Translations under genes and position numbers: made by a program
NCBI RefSeq assembly: GCF_039537505.1
Contig: NZ_BAABAQ010000008.1
Location: 310,001-374,000, forward strand
Direction: 5' to 3'
DNA: 64,000 nt
From: Streptosporangium oxazolinicum
Lineage (GTDB): Bacteria; Actinomycetota; Actinomycetes; Streptosporangiales; Streptosporangiaceae
Shown: positions 33,480 to 44,913 of the stretch, in pieces
How the letters are laid out: each line of letters begins with the position of its first letter
How positions within the stretch are numbered: position 1 is the first letter of the stretch
The notes under the pieces: generated by a model
What the model was told of the DNA's origin: nothing
Database searches by the model: none
What the model saw: the letters and a program-made list of their open reading frames with translations, nothing else

Positions 33480-34916
33480 CTAGCCCACCGCTACGGGCGG
33501 ACGCTCCTCGGTGGGCACCGGCGGGTTCGCGGCCCGGGAGGTCCGCAGTGACAGCAGGCTGACCGGCACGCCCACCAGCACGATGGCCGCGGCGACGACC
33601 AGCGTGTACTGGTACGCGTCCAGGAAGGCGGCGAGCTGCCCGGCGCCCTCCGCCAGGAGCGAGGACTGCCGCGCGTTGAGGATCGCCCCCAGGACCGTGA
33701 TCCCGAGCAGGCCGAAGACCTCGCGCGAGACGTTCAGCACTCCCGAGGCGACCCCCGTCCTGCCCGTGGGGAGCGCGCCCAGGATCGCCGTGGTGAGCGG
33801 TACCAGCATGCCGCCGCCCAGCCCGTAGACCAGGAACCACGGCAGCAGGTCGCCGAACGAGCCGCCCTCCCCGACGAACGAGATCCCGAACACCGACACG
33901 GCCATCAGCAGGAGCCCGGCCGCCACGGTCCGCGCGGTCCCCAGGGCCCTGTCCAGTCTCGGGGCGAGGGCCGCGGTGGCGGCCATCACCAGCGCCATCG
34001 GCACGAACGCCGCCCCGGCCTCGATCGGCGAGAAGCGCAGCGCGTTCTGCAGGTACAGCGCGGTGAAGAAGTAGATCCCGAACACTCCGAAGGACCACAG
34101 GCCCATCGACAGCGCGCCCCCGCTGAACACCCGCGACCGGAACAGCGACAGGTCGATCATCGGCTCCCGGCTCCGGCGCTCGATCGTCACGAAGGCCAGC
34201 GCCGACACGGCCGCGATCCCGAAGGCGCCCAGGATCTCCGGCGAGGTCCATCCGGCCCCCGCGCCCTCGATGAGCGCGTACGTCAGCGCGACCAGCGCCA
34301 GGCTCGATGTCACCAGGCCGGGGACGTCGAGGCCGCGCCGTGCCGTCTCCCGGGGGACCGTCCTGATCGCCCAGAGTCCGAGGCCGAGCGTCGCGATCCC
34401 GATCGGCACGTTGATCAGGTAGATCCAGCCCCAGTGCCAGCGCTCGCTGATCAATCCGCCGGTCAGCGGGCCGAGGGCGAGGGCGAGCGCGCCGACCGCG
34501 CTCCACAGGCCGACCGCCGTCGCGCGTTCCCTGGCGTCGGGGAAGGTCGAGGTGAGCAGCGCCAGCGCCGTGGGGGTGAGGAACGCCGCCCCCACGCCCT
34601 GCACCGCCCTGGTGGCGATCAGCACGCCGCCGTCGGTCGCCATCCCGGCCGCGAACGACGCCGCGGTGAACACGACGAGGCCGATCAGGAAGACGCGCCG
34701 CCGCCCGAAGACGTCGGCCAGGCGCCCGCCGACGAGCATCAGCCCGGCGAACACCAGGATGTAGCCGCTCACGATCCATTCCAGCCCGGAGATGCTCAGG
34801 TCGAGGTCGCGCTGGATCGTCGGCAGCGCCACGTTCACCACGTTGTTGTCGAGATATGTCATGAAGGTGGCGAGCGAGATCGCTCCCAGCGCCCACCACC
34901 TGCGGGTGTCCGTCAT
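33480..34916 (-). CDS. MFS drug exporter, DHA2 (EmrB/QacA) type
   Basis: The 478-residue protein has 14 predicted membrane helices. The N-terminal motif D1 LDNNVVNVALPTIQRDL and motif A GGRLADVFGRRRVFLIGL mark a proton-drug antiporter. Motif C lies in ALALGPLTGGLISERWHWGWIYLINVPIG. It is divergent to a TetR gene across a palindrome-rich 80-bp gap, so it is almost certainly the repressed target. Substrate is unknown. Confidence 0.88.
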   Translation of the reverse strand: MTDTRRWWALGAISLATFMTYLDNNVVNVALPTIQRDLDLSISGLEWIVSGYILVFAGLMLVGGRLADVFGRRRVFLIGLVVFTAASFAAGMATDGGVLIATRAVQGVGAAFLTPTALALLTSTFPDARERATAVGLWSAVGALALALGPLTGGLISERWHWGWIYLINVPIGIATLGLGLWAIRTVPRETARRGLDVPGLVTSSLALVALTYALIEGAGAGWTSPEILGAFGIAAVSALAFVTIERRSREPMIDLSLFRSRVFSGGALSMGLWSFGVFGIYFFTALYLQNALRFSPIEAGAAFVPMALVMAATAALAPRLDRALGTARTVAAGLLLMAVSVFGISFVGEGGSFGDLLPWFLVYGLGGGMLVPLTTAILGALPTGRTGVASGVLNVSREVFGLLGITVLGAILNARQSSLLAEGAGQLAAFLDAYQYTLVVAAAIVLVGVPVSLLSLRTSRAANPPVPTEERPPVAVG

Positions 34917-34945
34917 TCCCCGTCCTCTACGTTGTACTTATACGT

Positions 34946-34957
34946 CGTACATGTACG
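34946..34957. promoter_or_regulatory. Candidate TetR operator
   Basis: CGTACATGTACG is a perfect 12-bp palindrome midway between the MFS and TetR starts. Related GTAC/GTAT words (GTACTTATAC, CCGTACGGCGTAT) flank it, suggesting more than one site. Confidence 0.5.
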
Positions 34958-34995
34958 GTGCACAGTGGAACCCGTACGGCGTATAGTTGTCAAGT

Positions 34996-35664
34996 GTGAT
35001 GGGGAAACTGACGCGCGAGGCGGTCGTCGAGCAGGCGCTGGAGATCGGCGACGCCGAGGGGCTGCAGGCGGTGACCATCCGGAGGCTCGCCCAGGAGCTG
35101 GGCGTCACCCCGATGGCGCTCTACTGGCATTTCAAGAACAAGGAGCAGCTGACCGTAGGCATGGCCGACCACCTGGTCGAGGGCTTCGTGATCGAGGGAG
35201 GCTACGCGGGCCCGTGGCAGGAAGGGCTCCGCGAGCTCGTCGCGGGCCTGGTCAGGGTGCTCAGGCGCCACCCGTGCGCGGTGGATGTGCTGGTCGAGGT
35301 GGACCAGCTGGAGGTGCCCGCCTTCCTGCGGGTGTGGGACACGGCCCTCGGCCTGGCCAAGCGCGGCGGGTTCGCCCAGGAGGAGATCTGCATGATCTCC
35401 CAGTACCTGCTGCAGGGCGCGATCGCGCTGGCCGGGGGGCCGACGAAGCACCGCACCCCCGGGCTCTCCGAGCGGGACGCGGCCGAGCGGAGGCGTCTCA
35501 AGCGGGTCAGGCTCCAGTCGGTGCCGCCGGATGTCTATCCGCACATCGTGGAGATGGCCGTCCCCCTCACCGAGGGCAGCCCTCCCGATCTCTACGACAC
35601 CTTCGGCGTCGACCTCCTCATCACGGGCATCGAGACGCTGTCCGCCCGCTCAGGGGGTCACTGA
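34996..35664 (+). CDS. TetR-family regulator with tetracycline-repressor-type C-terminal domain
   Basis: The 222-residue repressor starts with the helix-turn-helix block: TREAVVEQALEIGDAEGLQAV, then RRLAQELGVTPMALYWHFKNKEQL. The C-terminal part is of the TetR_C type. TATAGT at 34982-34987 places transcription start near GTG 34996, so leaderless initiation is likely; ATG 34999 is the alternative. It probably represses the divergent MFS gene. Its 3' end overlaps the convergent second MFS gene by 15 bp. Confidence 0.87.
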   Translation: MMGKLTREAVVEQALEIGDAEGLQAVTIRRLAQELGVTPMALYWHFKNKEQLTVGMADHLVEGFVIEGGYAGPWQEGLRELVAGLVRVLRRHPCAVDVLVEVDQLEVPAFLRVWDTALGLAKRGGFAQEEICMISQYLLQGAIALAGGPTKHRTPGLSERDAAERRRLKRVRLQSVPPDVYPHIVEMAVPLTEGSPPDLYDTFGVDLLITGIETLSARSGGH

Positions 35665-37134
35665 CGCTGTTCCGGGGTCGCGGGCGGGGCGGGCGAGGGC
35701 GGCCGTCAGGGCGCCGGTGAGCGCGACGGCGAACAGGACGGCGTAGGTCCGCTGGAAGCCGGTCATCAGATGCTCGACGGCGACGGGGGAGACGCGCGAC
35801 AGCGTGCCCGCGTACACCTGCCCGCGCAGCTCGGCGCTGACCGAGCCGGTCAGGACGCTGAGCGTGAGGGCGACGCTCAGCACGATCCCGACGTTCATGA
35901 TCATGAGCCGGAAGCCGTTCACCACGCCCAGGCTCCCCGGGGGCAGGGCGGACATGACCTGGGTCGTGTTGCCGGTCATGAAGGTGCCGCTGCCACAGCC
36001 GCACAGGAACAGGCCCACCCCGATGATCCAGTACGGCGTGGCGGGGTCGGTGTTCAGGAGCAGGACGCCCAGCCCGGCCGCGCTCATCAGGGCGCCGCCC
36101 ACCGACAGCGCGTACGGCCTGACGCGGCGGCCGAGGGCGCCGGTGATCGGGGAGGCGAGGCCCATGCCGATCGGGACGGGGAGCACGCCCAGGGCCGCGG
36201 TGACGGCGTCGACGCCCCTGGCGGCCTGGAAGTAGAGGGCGACCAGCAGGATCAGCGCGGAGCGCGCCAGCGCGTTGCAGAAGGAGGCGAGGTTGGCGAA
36301 GGCCAGCGTGCGCTCGCCGAACAGCCGCACGTCGAGTACCGGATGCGACGCCCGGCGCTCCACCACGACCAGTACCGGCACCAGCGCCGCCGCGACCGCC
36401 GCGCCGACGACCACCACGGGGCTCGACAGGCCGCGCGATCCCGCCTCGGACAGTGCGATCAGGGCCGCGGACAGGGCGGCGAACACGATCAGGTTGCCGA
36501 GCGCGTCCACCGGCCGGCGCGCTCCCCGCGAGACGCGGCGCAGCGTGAACGCCCCCCAGGTGAGGCCGACCAGCCCCGCGGGCACGTTGATCCAGAAGAT
36601 CCACTGCCAGCCGGCCGTCTCGGCGATGAGGCCGCCCAGGGTGGGACCGGCGAGCTGGGCGATCGAAAGGGTGCCGATGTAGACGCCCATGCCCTGGCTG
36701 AGCCGGTCGGGAGGGAAGGCGTCGGTGATGATCACGGTTCCGTTGGCGAGGATCATCGCGGCGCCGACCGCCTGCACCGCGCGCATCGCGATCAGGAACC
36801 AGATGCCCGGCGAGAGCCCGGCCAGCAGCGATCCCGCGGTGAACAGGACGAACCCCGCCAGATAGATCTCCCGGCGTCCGAGCAGGTCGGCCACCCGGCC
36901 GAAGAACACCAGCGTCGCGGTGTTGACGAGCAGGAAGGCGAGCAGGACCCAGCCCGCGGAGAAGGCGTCGGCGTGGAAGTGCCTGATCACACTGGGAAGC
37001 GCCACGTTCAGGGTGCTGCCGGATATGCCGATCAGGACCAGACCGAGGCTGGTGACCGAGCAGACCCGCCACGCGTAGCGGAGTTTGGATAGGTATTCGG
37101 GGGATCCGGGTAGGTCTTGGGGGACTGCGACCAT
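35650..37134 (-). CDS. MFS drug exporter, DHA2 type (second copy)
   Basis: The 494-residue protein has 14 predicted membrane helices and DHA2 motifs: GSTLNVALPSVIRHF, FGRVADLLGRREIYLAG (motif A) and AGPTLGGLIAETAGWQWIFW (motif C). It is not a close copy of the 33480 exporter. ATG 37134 is used with GGGAG only 3 nt upstream, which is close; an upstream in-frame start at 37182 is possible. Convergent overlap of 15 bp with the TetR gene. Confidence 0.87.
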   Translation of the reverse strand: MVAVPQDLPGSPEYLSKLRYAWRVCSVTSLGLVLIGISGSTLNVALPSVIRHFHADAFSAGWVLLAFLLVNTATLVFFGRVADLLGRREIYLAGFVLFTAGSLLAGLSPGIWFLIAMRAVQAVGAAMILANGTVIITDAFPPDRLSQGMGVYIGTLSIAQLAGPTLGGLIAETAGWQWIFWINVPAGLVGLTWGAFTLRRVSRGARRPVDALGNLIVFAALSAALIALSEAGSRGLSSPVVVVGAAVAAALVPVLVVVERRASHPVLDVRLFGERTLAFANLASFCNALARSALILLVALYFQAARGVDAVTAALGVLPVPIGMGLASPITGALGRRVRPYALSVGGALMSAAGLGVLLLNTDPATPYWIIGVGLFLCGCGSGTFMTGNTTQVMSALPPGSLGVVNGFRLMIMNVGIVLSVALTLSVLTGSVSAELRGQVYAGTLSRVSPVAVEHLMTGFQRTYAVLFAVALTGALTAALARPARDPGTASVTP

Positions 37135-37183
37135 GACTCCCAGTTTGACGCACTTTGTACGTCGACCGTGATCCAACTCCACC

Positions 37184-37480
37184 CGGAGCGCGCGCGTCCG
37201 CTGCCGTATCCCGCGTCCGCGTTCCCCCTCGCGTCCCGCGCCCGTCCGCGTTCCCCCTCGCGTCCCGCGCGTGCCGCGTCCGCGTTCATCACCGCGTCCC
37301 GCGTCCGTCCGCGCCTCGCGCGTCCGCGTTCATCACCGCGTCCACCCACGCGTCCCGCGCTCACCTGGCGTCCGGCGTCCGGTATCCGGTGTGCGGCACC
37401 CACGTCCCGCGTTCGTCCCCGCGTGCCGAGGGCGTGCCTTCCCTTCGCGGGCAGGCACGCCCCTCCGCCGGTCGTGCGGC
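37184..37480. repeat. Tandem/dispersed repeats 3' of the CRP-like gene
   Basis: A 26-bp sequence (GTCCGCGTTCCCCCTCGCGT plus 6 nt) is perfectly repeated at 37215 and 37244. A related 22-bp sequence (GTCCGCGTTCATCACCGCGT plus 2 nt) is perfectly repeated at 37278 and 37322. The rest is degenerate GCGTCC-rich sequence. No gene is supported here. Confidence 0.85.
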
Positions 37481-37486
37481 ACGCCC

Positions 37487-38155
37487 TCAGCGGGCCCGTT
37501 TGCGCAGGCCCTCCATGTCGTGGATGATCACGCGGCGCCGGCCCGTCTCGATCAGCCCGCGATCGCGCAGGGAGCGCAGCGCCTTGCTGACCGCCTCGCG
37601 GGAGGCCCCGGTCCAGCCGGCCAGCTCGTCCTGGGAGAGGGGCAGCGCCACCCGCACCCCGCCGTTGTCCGGCTCGCCGTACCGCTCGGCCAGCTCGACC
37701 AGCCGGGTGGCCACCCGGCCCGTGGTGTCGAACGCGCCGTACTCGATGCGCTTGCGGTCGGAGTCGCGCATCTTGCCGGTCACCATCTGCATCAGCAGTA
37801 CGGCGACTCTCCCATTGGCCTGCAGGTACGAGGAGAAGTCGCGGACCGTGATCCCTTCCACCGGTTCGAGGGCGGTGACCGTGGCGGACCTGGGCAGCCC
37901 GTCGATCGCCGCGAACTCGCCGAGCAACGCCCCCGGTCCTCGCACCGCGAGGACCACCTCGCTGCCGACCGCGGTGTGCGAGGACACCTTGACGCGGCCG
38001 GAGGTCAGGATGAGCACCCAGTCGCTCACGTCGCCCTCGGTGAACATCGTGGCGCCCCTGTCCCAGCGCCGGGGGCGCCCGATGGCGTACAGGGCTTTTA
38101 CCTCGTCATCTGTAAGCAATGTGATGAATTCGCCCGGTTCGGGGGAAGAAGTCAT
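37487..38155 (-). CDS. CRP/FNR-family transcriptional regulator
   Basis: The 222-residue regulator has a cyclic-nucleotide-binding beta-roll (about 10-125). Its phosphate-binding cassette LLGEFAAIDGLPRSATV keeps the Glu and Arg-Ser that hold cAMP in E. coli CRP. A dimerisation helix and a C-terminal winged helix-turn-helix follow (LSQDELAGWTGASREAVSKAL). AGGAGG precedes ATG 38155. It lies 57 nt downstream of a membrane nucleotide cyclase on the same strand, suggesting that cyclase and effector are co-expressed. Confidence 0.9.
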   Translation of the reverse strand: MTSSPEPGEFITLLTDDEVKALYAIGRPRRWDRGATMFTEGDVSDWVLILTSGRVKVSSHTAVGSEVVLAVRGPGALLGEFAAIDGLPRSATVTALEPVEGITVRDFSSYLQANGRVAVLLMQMVTGKMRDSDRKRIEYGAFDTTGRVATRLVELAERYGEPDNGGVRVALPLSQDELAGWTGASREAVSKALRSLRDRGLIETGRRRVIIHDMEGLRKRAR

Positions 38156-38212
38156 GACCACCTCCTGGCGATCTCGATTGTGTTCGTTCGGTTCCCGCGG
38201 CGAAAGGTACTT

Positions 38213-40261
38213 TTACGAGAGTCCAGACAGTACGTGGGCATAGACGGGCTGTTCCCTCCCCTTGAGGTTGAGCGGGCCAAGGGGCCGGGTCTCGGCTTGG
38301 GGGCCGATCAGGTCGAGGGTGCTCTGGCCGATCACGACGCTGCCGGGCTCGGCGATCCCCTCGAGCCGGGCGGCCACGTTGACGCAGTCGCCCATCGCGT
38401 TGAACCCGCGCAACTCGGGGCTGCCGATGTTCCCGACCAGCGCCTCACCGGTGTTGACGCCGATTCTGAAGCGAGGATATCCAGGTGCTCCCGCCGCGAT
38501 CTCCTCGGCCGCCTCCTGCATCGCGAGGGCCGCCCGCACCGCGGCGAGGGCGTGGTCCTCCTGCCGGGCGGGGGCGTTGAACAGCGCGAGCAGCGCGTCC
38601 CCCACGAACTGCACGATCGTGCCGCCGTTGCCGAGCACGATGGGCACGGCCGCGGTGTGGTAGCGGTTCAGCATCTCGACGATCTCGCCGGGCGCCACCC
38701 GCTCGGAGAAGCTCGTGAAGCCCTTCAGGTCGGCGAAGAGCGCGGTCAGCTCCACCAGCTCGCCGCCGAGCGCCGCGGTCTGCGGGTCGGCGAGCAGCGA
38801 CTGGGCCACGTCCGGCGACATGTACTGCCGGAAGAGGGTCTCCAGCTCGCTGTAGAGCCGGGCGTTCTCCAGGGAGATGGACATCTGGCCGGCCAGGGTG
38901 GCGGCGAGCGCCTCGTCCTGCGGTGTCCTGCCGATCGGCACCTCCAGCGCCCCGGCGAGCCTGCCCTTCACCGTCAGCGGGTGCAGGACCTTCCCCTCCA
39001 GCCGGATCGGCCGGTCCTCGGGGAAGTCGCGCTGGCCGTACTCCTTGGAGTTCACGGTGACCCGGCCGTTGTCGACCAGCTTGATCCGGACGTCCCCGTA
39101 CGCCTGCCGCACCCGGTCGAGGCCCTGGGCCAGCATCTCCTTCTCCGGCAGGCCCACGCGGGCCTGTCTGCCGATGTCGACCAGCGCCGCGAGCCGGTCG
39201 CTCAGCTCCCGCTCGTTGGCCAGCGCCTCGCCCGCCCGGTCGAGCACCGCCACCTGCGACTCGGTGAGCCCAAACTTGCCCGCCAGCCTGTTCGCGATCG
39301 GGACCCTGCTCTCCTCCCGGCGCCGCAGGTGGCCGACGAGTTCCTCCAGGGCGGCCTCGTAGTCGGCCCTGATCCTGCGGACCGTCGCCGACAGCGCCAC
39401 CGAGTCGAACAGCCCCGTGCTCGTGCCCTCCCGCCGGAACTGCAGGTAGGCGCTGTAGGCGACGAAGACGAACGCCGTGGTCAGCAGCACGTGCCACAGC
39501 CACCACGACAGGTGCCAGTTGCGGGGGAACAGCCCCGCGATCAACGCCTCGGCGAGCAGCGCGTACGCGGTGACCAGGCTGATCAGCACGACCGCCGGAC
39601 GCCTGCGGTGCAGCTGGAACATCATCGCCGACGCCGCCGTGAAGAGGGCCACCCCGATCCACTCCAGGCCGCCCAGGCCCGTCTCCTCGGGGGGTGAGCC
39701 GCTGAGCGGGGTGAGGCCGGGCACCAGGCAGGCCACCCCCCACAGGGTGATCACAGCCGCGAGACCGCTGCGCAGCCACAGCTGGTTCCTCAGCACGGCC
39801 TGGGCGGCCCGCTCACCCAGAGGCAGCGCCGACGCGAACGCGAACACCGAGGCCACGAGAAGACCGACGGGGTGGGAGAGGTCGAAGCCGTAGCTCGTCT
39901 TGTCCAGGATGACCGTCGGCGTGGTCAGCCCGTGCACCAGGAACGATCCCGCGCCGCTCAGGAAGACCAGCGAGACCAGCAGCAGCCGGGCGTCCGCCCG
40001 GCGGGCCGACGCCTCGCCGACCATGAGACCCAGGACCAGGTTGATCCCGGCCACGGTGATGATCAACCAGAAATGGCTGGGATTGTCATGTAAGACGATG
40101 TTCAGGTCGGGTTCGGCCAGCAGAAGCCAGAGGCCGAGCAGCGGCATCGCCAGATGCAGCACCCACACCACGGTGCGGATCGGCTGGGTCGCCGGTGGAA
40201 GGTACGGTTCCCGCCGGGCACGGTCTTCCGCGACCGCGTCTGTCGGGTTGATGGTCGGCAC
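38213..40261 (-). CDS. Membrane-anchored class III nucleotide cyclase with GAF domain
   Basis: The 682-residue protein has about eight membrane helices (residues about 25-290), a GAF-like region (about 370-480) and a class III cyclase domain (about 500-680). Metal-binding Asp residues are in ALFADLKGFTSFSE and VGDALLALFNAP; the transition-state Asn and Arg are in GDCVNVAARLEG, so it looks active. The purine-selecting pair, Lys and Asp/Thr in adenylate cyclases, is Gln (in IVQFVGD) and Asn (in GFNAMGD). GTG 40261 follows GCGGAGG. Upstream of the CRP-like gene. Confidence 0.88.
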   Translation of the reverse strand: MPTINPTDAVAEDRARREPYLPPATQPIRTVVWVLHLAMPLLGLWLLLAEPDLNIVLHDNPSHFWLIITVAGINLVLGLMVGEASARRADARLLLVSLVFLSGAGSFLVHGLTTPTVILDKTSYGFDLSHPVGLLVASVFAFASALPLGERAAQAVLRNQLWLRSGLAAVITLWGVACLVPGLTPLSGSPPEETGLGGLEWIGVALFTAASAMMFQLHRRRPAVVLISLVTAYALLAEALIAGLFPRNWHLSWWLWHVLLTTAFVFVAYSAYLQFRREGTSTGLFDSVALSATVRRIRADYEAALEELVGHLRRREESRVPIANRLAGKFGLTESQVAVLDRAGEALANERELSDRLAALVDIGRQARVGLPEKEMLAQGLDRVRQAYGDVRIKLVDNGRVTVNSKEYGQRDFPEDRPIRLEGKVLHPLTVKGRLAGALEVPIGRTPQDEALAATLAGQMSISLENARLYSELETLFRQYMSPDVAQSLLADPQTAALGGELVELTALFADLKGFTSFSERVAPGEIVEMLNRYHTAAVPIVLGNGGTIVQFVGDALLALFNAPARQEDHALAAVRAALAMQEAAEEIAAGAPGYPRFRIGVNTGEALVGNIGSPELRGFNAMGDCVNVAARLEGIAEPGSVVIGQSTLDLIGPQAETRPLGPLNLKGREQPVYAHVLSGLS

Positions 40262-40503
40262 GGTGGCCTCCGCGTCTGGAGAACCCTGTTGGTTCCCTGT
40301 CTTGTTCGTCCACGCCCAGCGGGCGGGTTCCCCCGAACGGGTCTGATTATCCCGTACGCGACCGGTGTCGGCAGGCGAGATAACCGCCGCGTTCCGACGC
40401 CGAAGCGTGATGTTCCAGCTGCCAACCGCTGGAACGTTTGAAACGTGTACTACATGTATCTCTCCCATCACACCAGGCTCTGGTGTCGCAGAAAGGAAGC
40501 CCA

Positions 40504-40793
40504 GTGGCTGTCAAGTTGCCGGGCGGACGCACGCTCGCCGTCATGACCGTCGGCGTGCCTGCCGGAACGTCGTTCACCGCGAGCGGCAGCGCCGTCGCCT
40601 CGCCGGCGGCCGGGGAGGGAGCCAGAGTGTGAGCTGTGGTTCCGGCAAGGTCGCCACGGGCGGCGGCTTCAGTGGCAGTGCTTCCGGTCAGATCCACACG
40701 AGCGCGCCCACCGGCTCCCCCCCCCCGACCGGCTGGACCGTGAGCGGCAAGAACACCAGCGGCACCGTATACGCGATCTGCACGCAGTCCTGA
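40504..40793 (+). pseudogene. Frameshifted gene for a small secreted protein
   Basis: GTG 40504 has a good AAGGAAG and opens a signal-peptide-like frame (VKLPGGRTLAVMTVGVPAG) that stops at TGA 40628. A second frame, offset by -1, continues as SVSCGSGKVATGGGFSGSAS and ends TVYAICTQS at 40793, the style of small secreted actinomycete proteins with two Cys. A lost base in the G-rich stretch near 40610-40620 would join them. A 10-C run at 40717-40726 lies in the second frame. True mutation or sequencing error cannot be separated here. Confidence 0.5.
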
Positions 40794-41011
40794 TCCCGGA
40801 TCGGGCGCGGAACGCCGAACACGAGACCGGCAGAAGGCGTCCCCGCCGGTCAAGGGGTGGGAACGACAGCAGGACCCGGGGTGTCGTGCACATGACCCGC
40901 ATGACGCCCCGGCCGTCTCGGTCATCAGACCCGTTCGCGGAAGGTGACGGAGGCGCGGCGGAGACCCGCCGCGTCTTCCGGACGCCGACCGTGTGATCCA
41001 TATAGATCGGT

Positions 41012-41047
41012 CAGGCCCCTCACCGTCGCGCGACGGTGAGGGGCCTG
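41012..41047. terminator. Bidirectional terminator after purL
   Basis: A 17-bp perfect stem (CAGGCCCCTCACCGTCG and complement) around CG; it lies 30 nt beyond the purL stop. Confidence 0.8.
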
Positions 41048-41077
41048 AACCATGAGTGTGCCCCGTACGGAAGACGA

Positions 41078-43329
<2,252 letters not shown>

Positions 43330-43333
<4 letters not shown>

Positions 43334-44013
43334 GCGTTCACCAGCTTCTTCAGGATGGAGGAGAAGAAGGCGCGCCCGTCCGTGCTCGGGGCGCCGGTGA
43401 GGTCCTCGACGGCGTGCTCGGGGTGCGGCATGAGGCCGACGATGTTTCCGGCCTCGTTGCGGATGCCCGCGATGTCGTTCAGGGAACCGTTGGGGTTGCC
43501 GCCCGTGTAGCGGAAGACGACCTGGCCACCCGCCTCCAGCGCGCCCAGGGTCGCCTCGTCGGCGACGTAGCGGCCCTCGCCGTGCTTGACCGGCAGCACG
43601 ATCTCCTGCCCCTCGGTGAAGTCGGAGGTCCAGGGGGTGGCGGTGTTCTCGACCCGGATGCCCTGGTCGCGGCAGATGTAGTGCAGCCCGGCGTTGCGCA
43701 TCAGCGCCCCGGGCAGCAGGTGGGCCTCGCAGAGGATCTGGAAGCCGTTGCAGGTGCCGAGCACCGGCAGCCCGGCCCTGGCGGCGGGGATCAGCTCCTC
43801 CATCAGCGGCGCGAACCTGGAGATGGCCCCGCAGCGCAGATAGTCTCCGTAGGAGAATCCACCCGGCAGGAAGACCGCGTCCACCCCCTTGAGATCGGGG
43901 TCCGCGTGCCACAGCGGGACGGCTTCGCCACCCGCGTGCCGCACGGCGCGGGCCGCGTCCTGATCGTCAAGAGTCCCGGGAAAAGTGACCACGCCCACGC
44001 GGGCAGCACTCAT
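43330..44013 (-). CDS. purQ: Phosphoribosylformylglycinamidine synthase glutaminase subunit
   Basis: The 227-residue class I glutamine amidotransferase supplies ammonia to PurL. The nucleophile Cys is in VLGTCNGFQIL (about residue 88) and the His-x-Glu pair in LMPHPEHAVED. The oxyanion strand is FLPGGFSYGDYLR. ATG 44013 is chosen at the true domain start (RVGVVTFPGTLDDQD). Coupled to purL by ATGA; separated from purS by an unrelated kinase gene and 290 nt. Confidence 0.95.
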
Positions 44014-44179
44014 GACAGCGTTCCCCTCCACAAACGAGCGCCGCGCCGGCGTCTCACACACTCGGACGTCGGTCTGCGGCGGTGCTCCCAGGCTATCCGC
44101 TCCCGGTGAGCGGTCAGGCGCCGAGTGTCCGATCGCACAGCCCGGCGGGCGAGGGCCGGGGCCCGCACGGCGGGGGCGT

Positions 44180-44209
44180 GCTCCGCCTGGTCACGCTCCG
44201 CCTGGTCAC
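44180..44209. repeat. Perfect 15-bp tandem duplication between the RsbW-like gene and purQ
   Basis: GCTCCGCCTGGTCAC occurs twice in a row in the 290-bp gap upstream of purQ. The rest of the gap has no supported gene. Confidence 0.85.
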
Positions 44210-44303
44210 GCGGGACGGAGCGATCCGGGCGAGGACCGGCCCGGACGGGAGGGTACGGCGGAACGCCGCGAAAGCCCGGTCCGTACGGCCTTGGGGGGCG
44301 GTC

Positions 44304-44744
44304 CTACACGGCGGCGAGCACCCGGTCGCGGAAGCAGGCGGCGTCGTCGTCCCAGTCGAGGTGCTTGCGCAGGTGCACGACGGTGCCCCGGCCGGGCGTG
44401 ATGTCGAAGGAGATCTCGTCCACCACGGCCTGCATGATCAGCAGGCCCCTGCCGTTCTCGACGTCGATCGGCGGGTAGTGCTCGGGCACCCGGACGAGAC
44501 CCTGGCCCCTGTCGATGATGCGGACGTCGCAGCGGCCGTGGCCGATGGCGGTCTCGACCTCGTAGCGGTTGGCCGGACCCCCGTGCCGCACGGCGTTGGC
44601 GCACGCCTCGGTCACCGCGAGCAGGATGTCGGCGACGCAGTCCTCCGTGACGCCGAGTGAGCGCAGGGAGTCACCGAGCGCCCTGCGGACCATCGGAATA
44701 CCGACGGCCTGTCGTGGCAGAGCCAGCGAGAACTCCATGTCCAC
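44304..44744 (-). CDS. RsbW-type anti-sigma serine kinase (HATPase)
   Basis: The 146-residue protein is a lone GHKL ATPase domain: N-box LLAVTEACANAVRHG (about 62-76), G1 VRIIDRGQGLV and G2 NGRGLLIMQAVVDE. Such proteins bind and inhibit sigma factors and phosphorylate STAS antagonists. GTG 44744 is preferred for its GGAGG spacing; ATG 44738 is an alternative. It sits between purS and purQ on the same strand. No sigma or STAS gene is adjacent; the STAS gene at 13.7 kb is the only candidate in the window. Confidence 0.87.
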   Translation of the reverse strand: MDMEFSLALPRQAVGIPMVRRALGDSLRSLGVTEDCVADILLAVTEACANAVRHGGPANRYEVETAIGHGRCDVRIIDRGQGLVRVPEHYPPIDVENGRGLLIMQAVVDEISFDITPGRGTVVHLRKHLDWDDDAACFRDRVLAAV

Positions 44745-44913
44745 CGGTTTCCTCCCGGGGTCCGACGTCACCTCGTGAAGGCTTCCCTGCAGAATCCGGG
44801 CTAACCGCAAAATAACCGTAATGTTATTGACTGGTGGTCAAGCCGTGGGATTGCTCCGTCCACAAAGCCGGATATAGCCGGATCTGGGCGGTTGATCTGC
44901 GGGGAGTAGCGGC

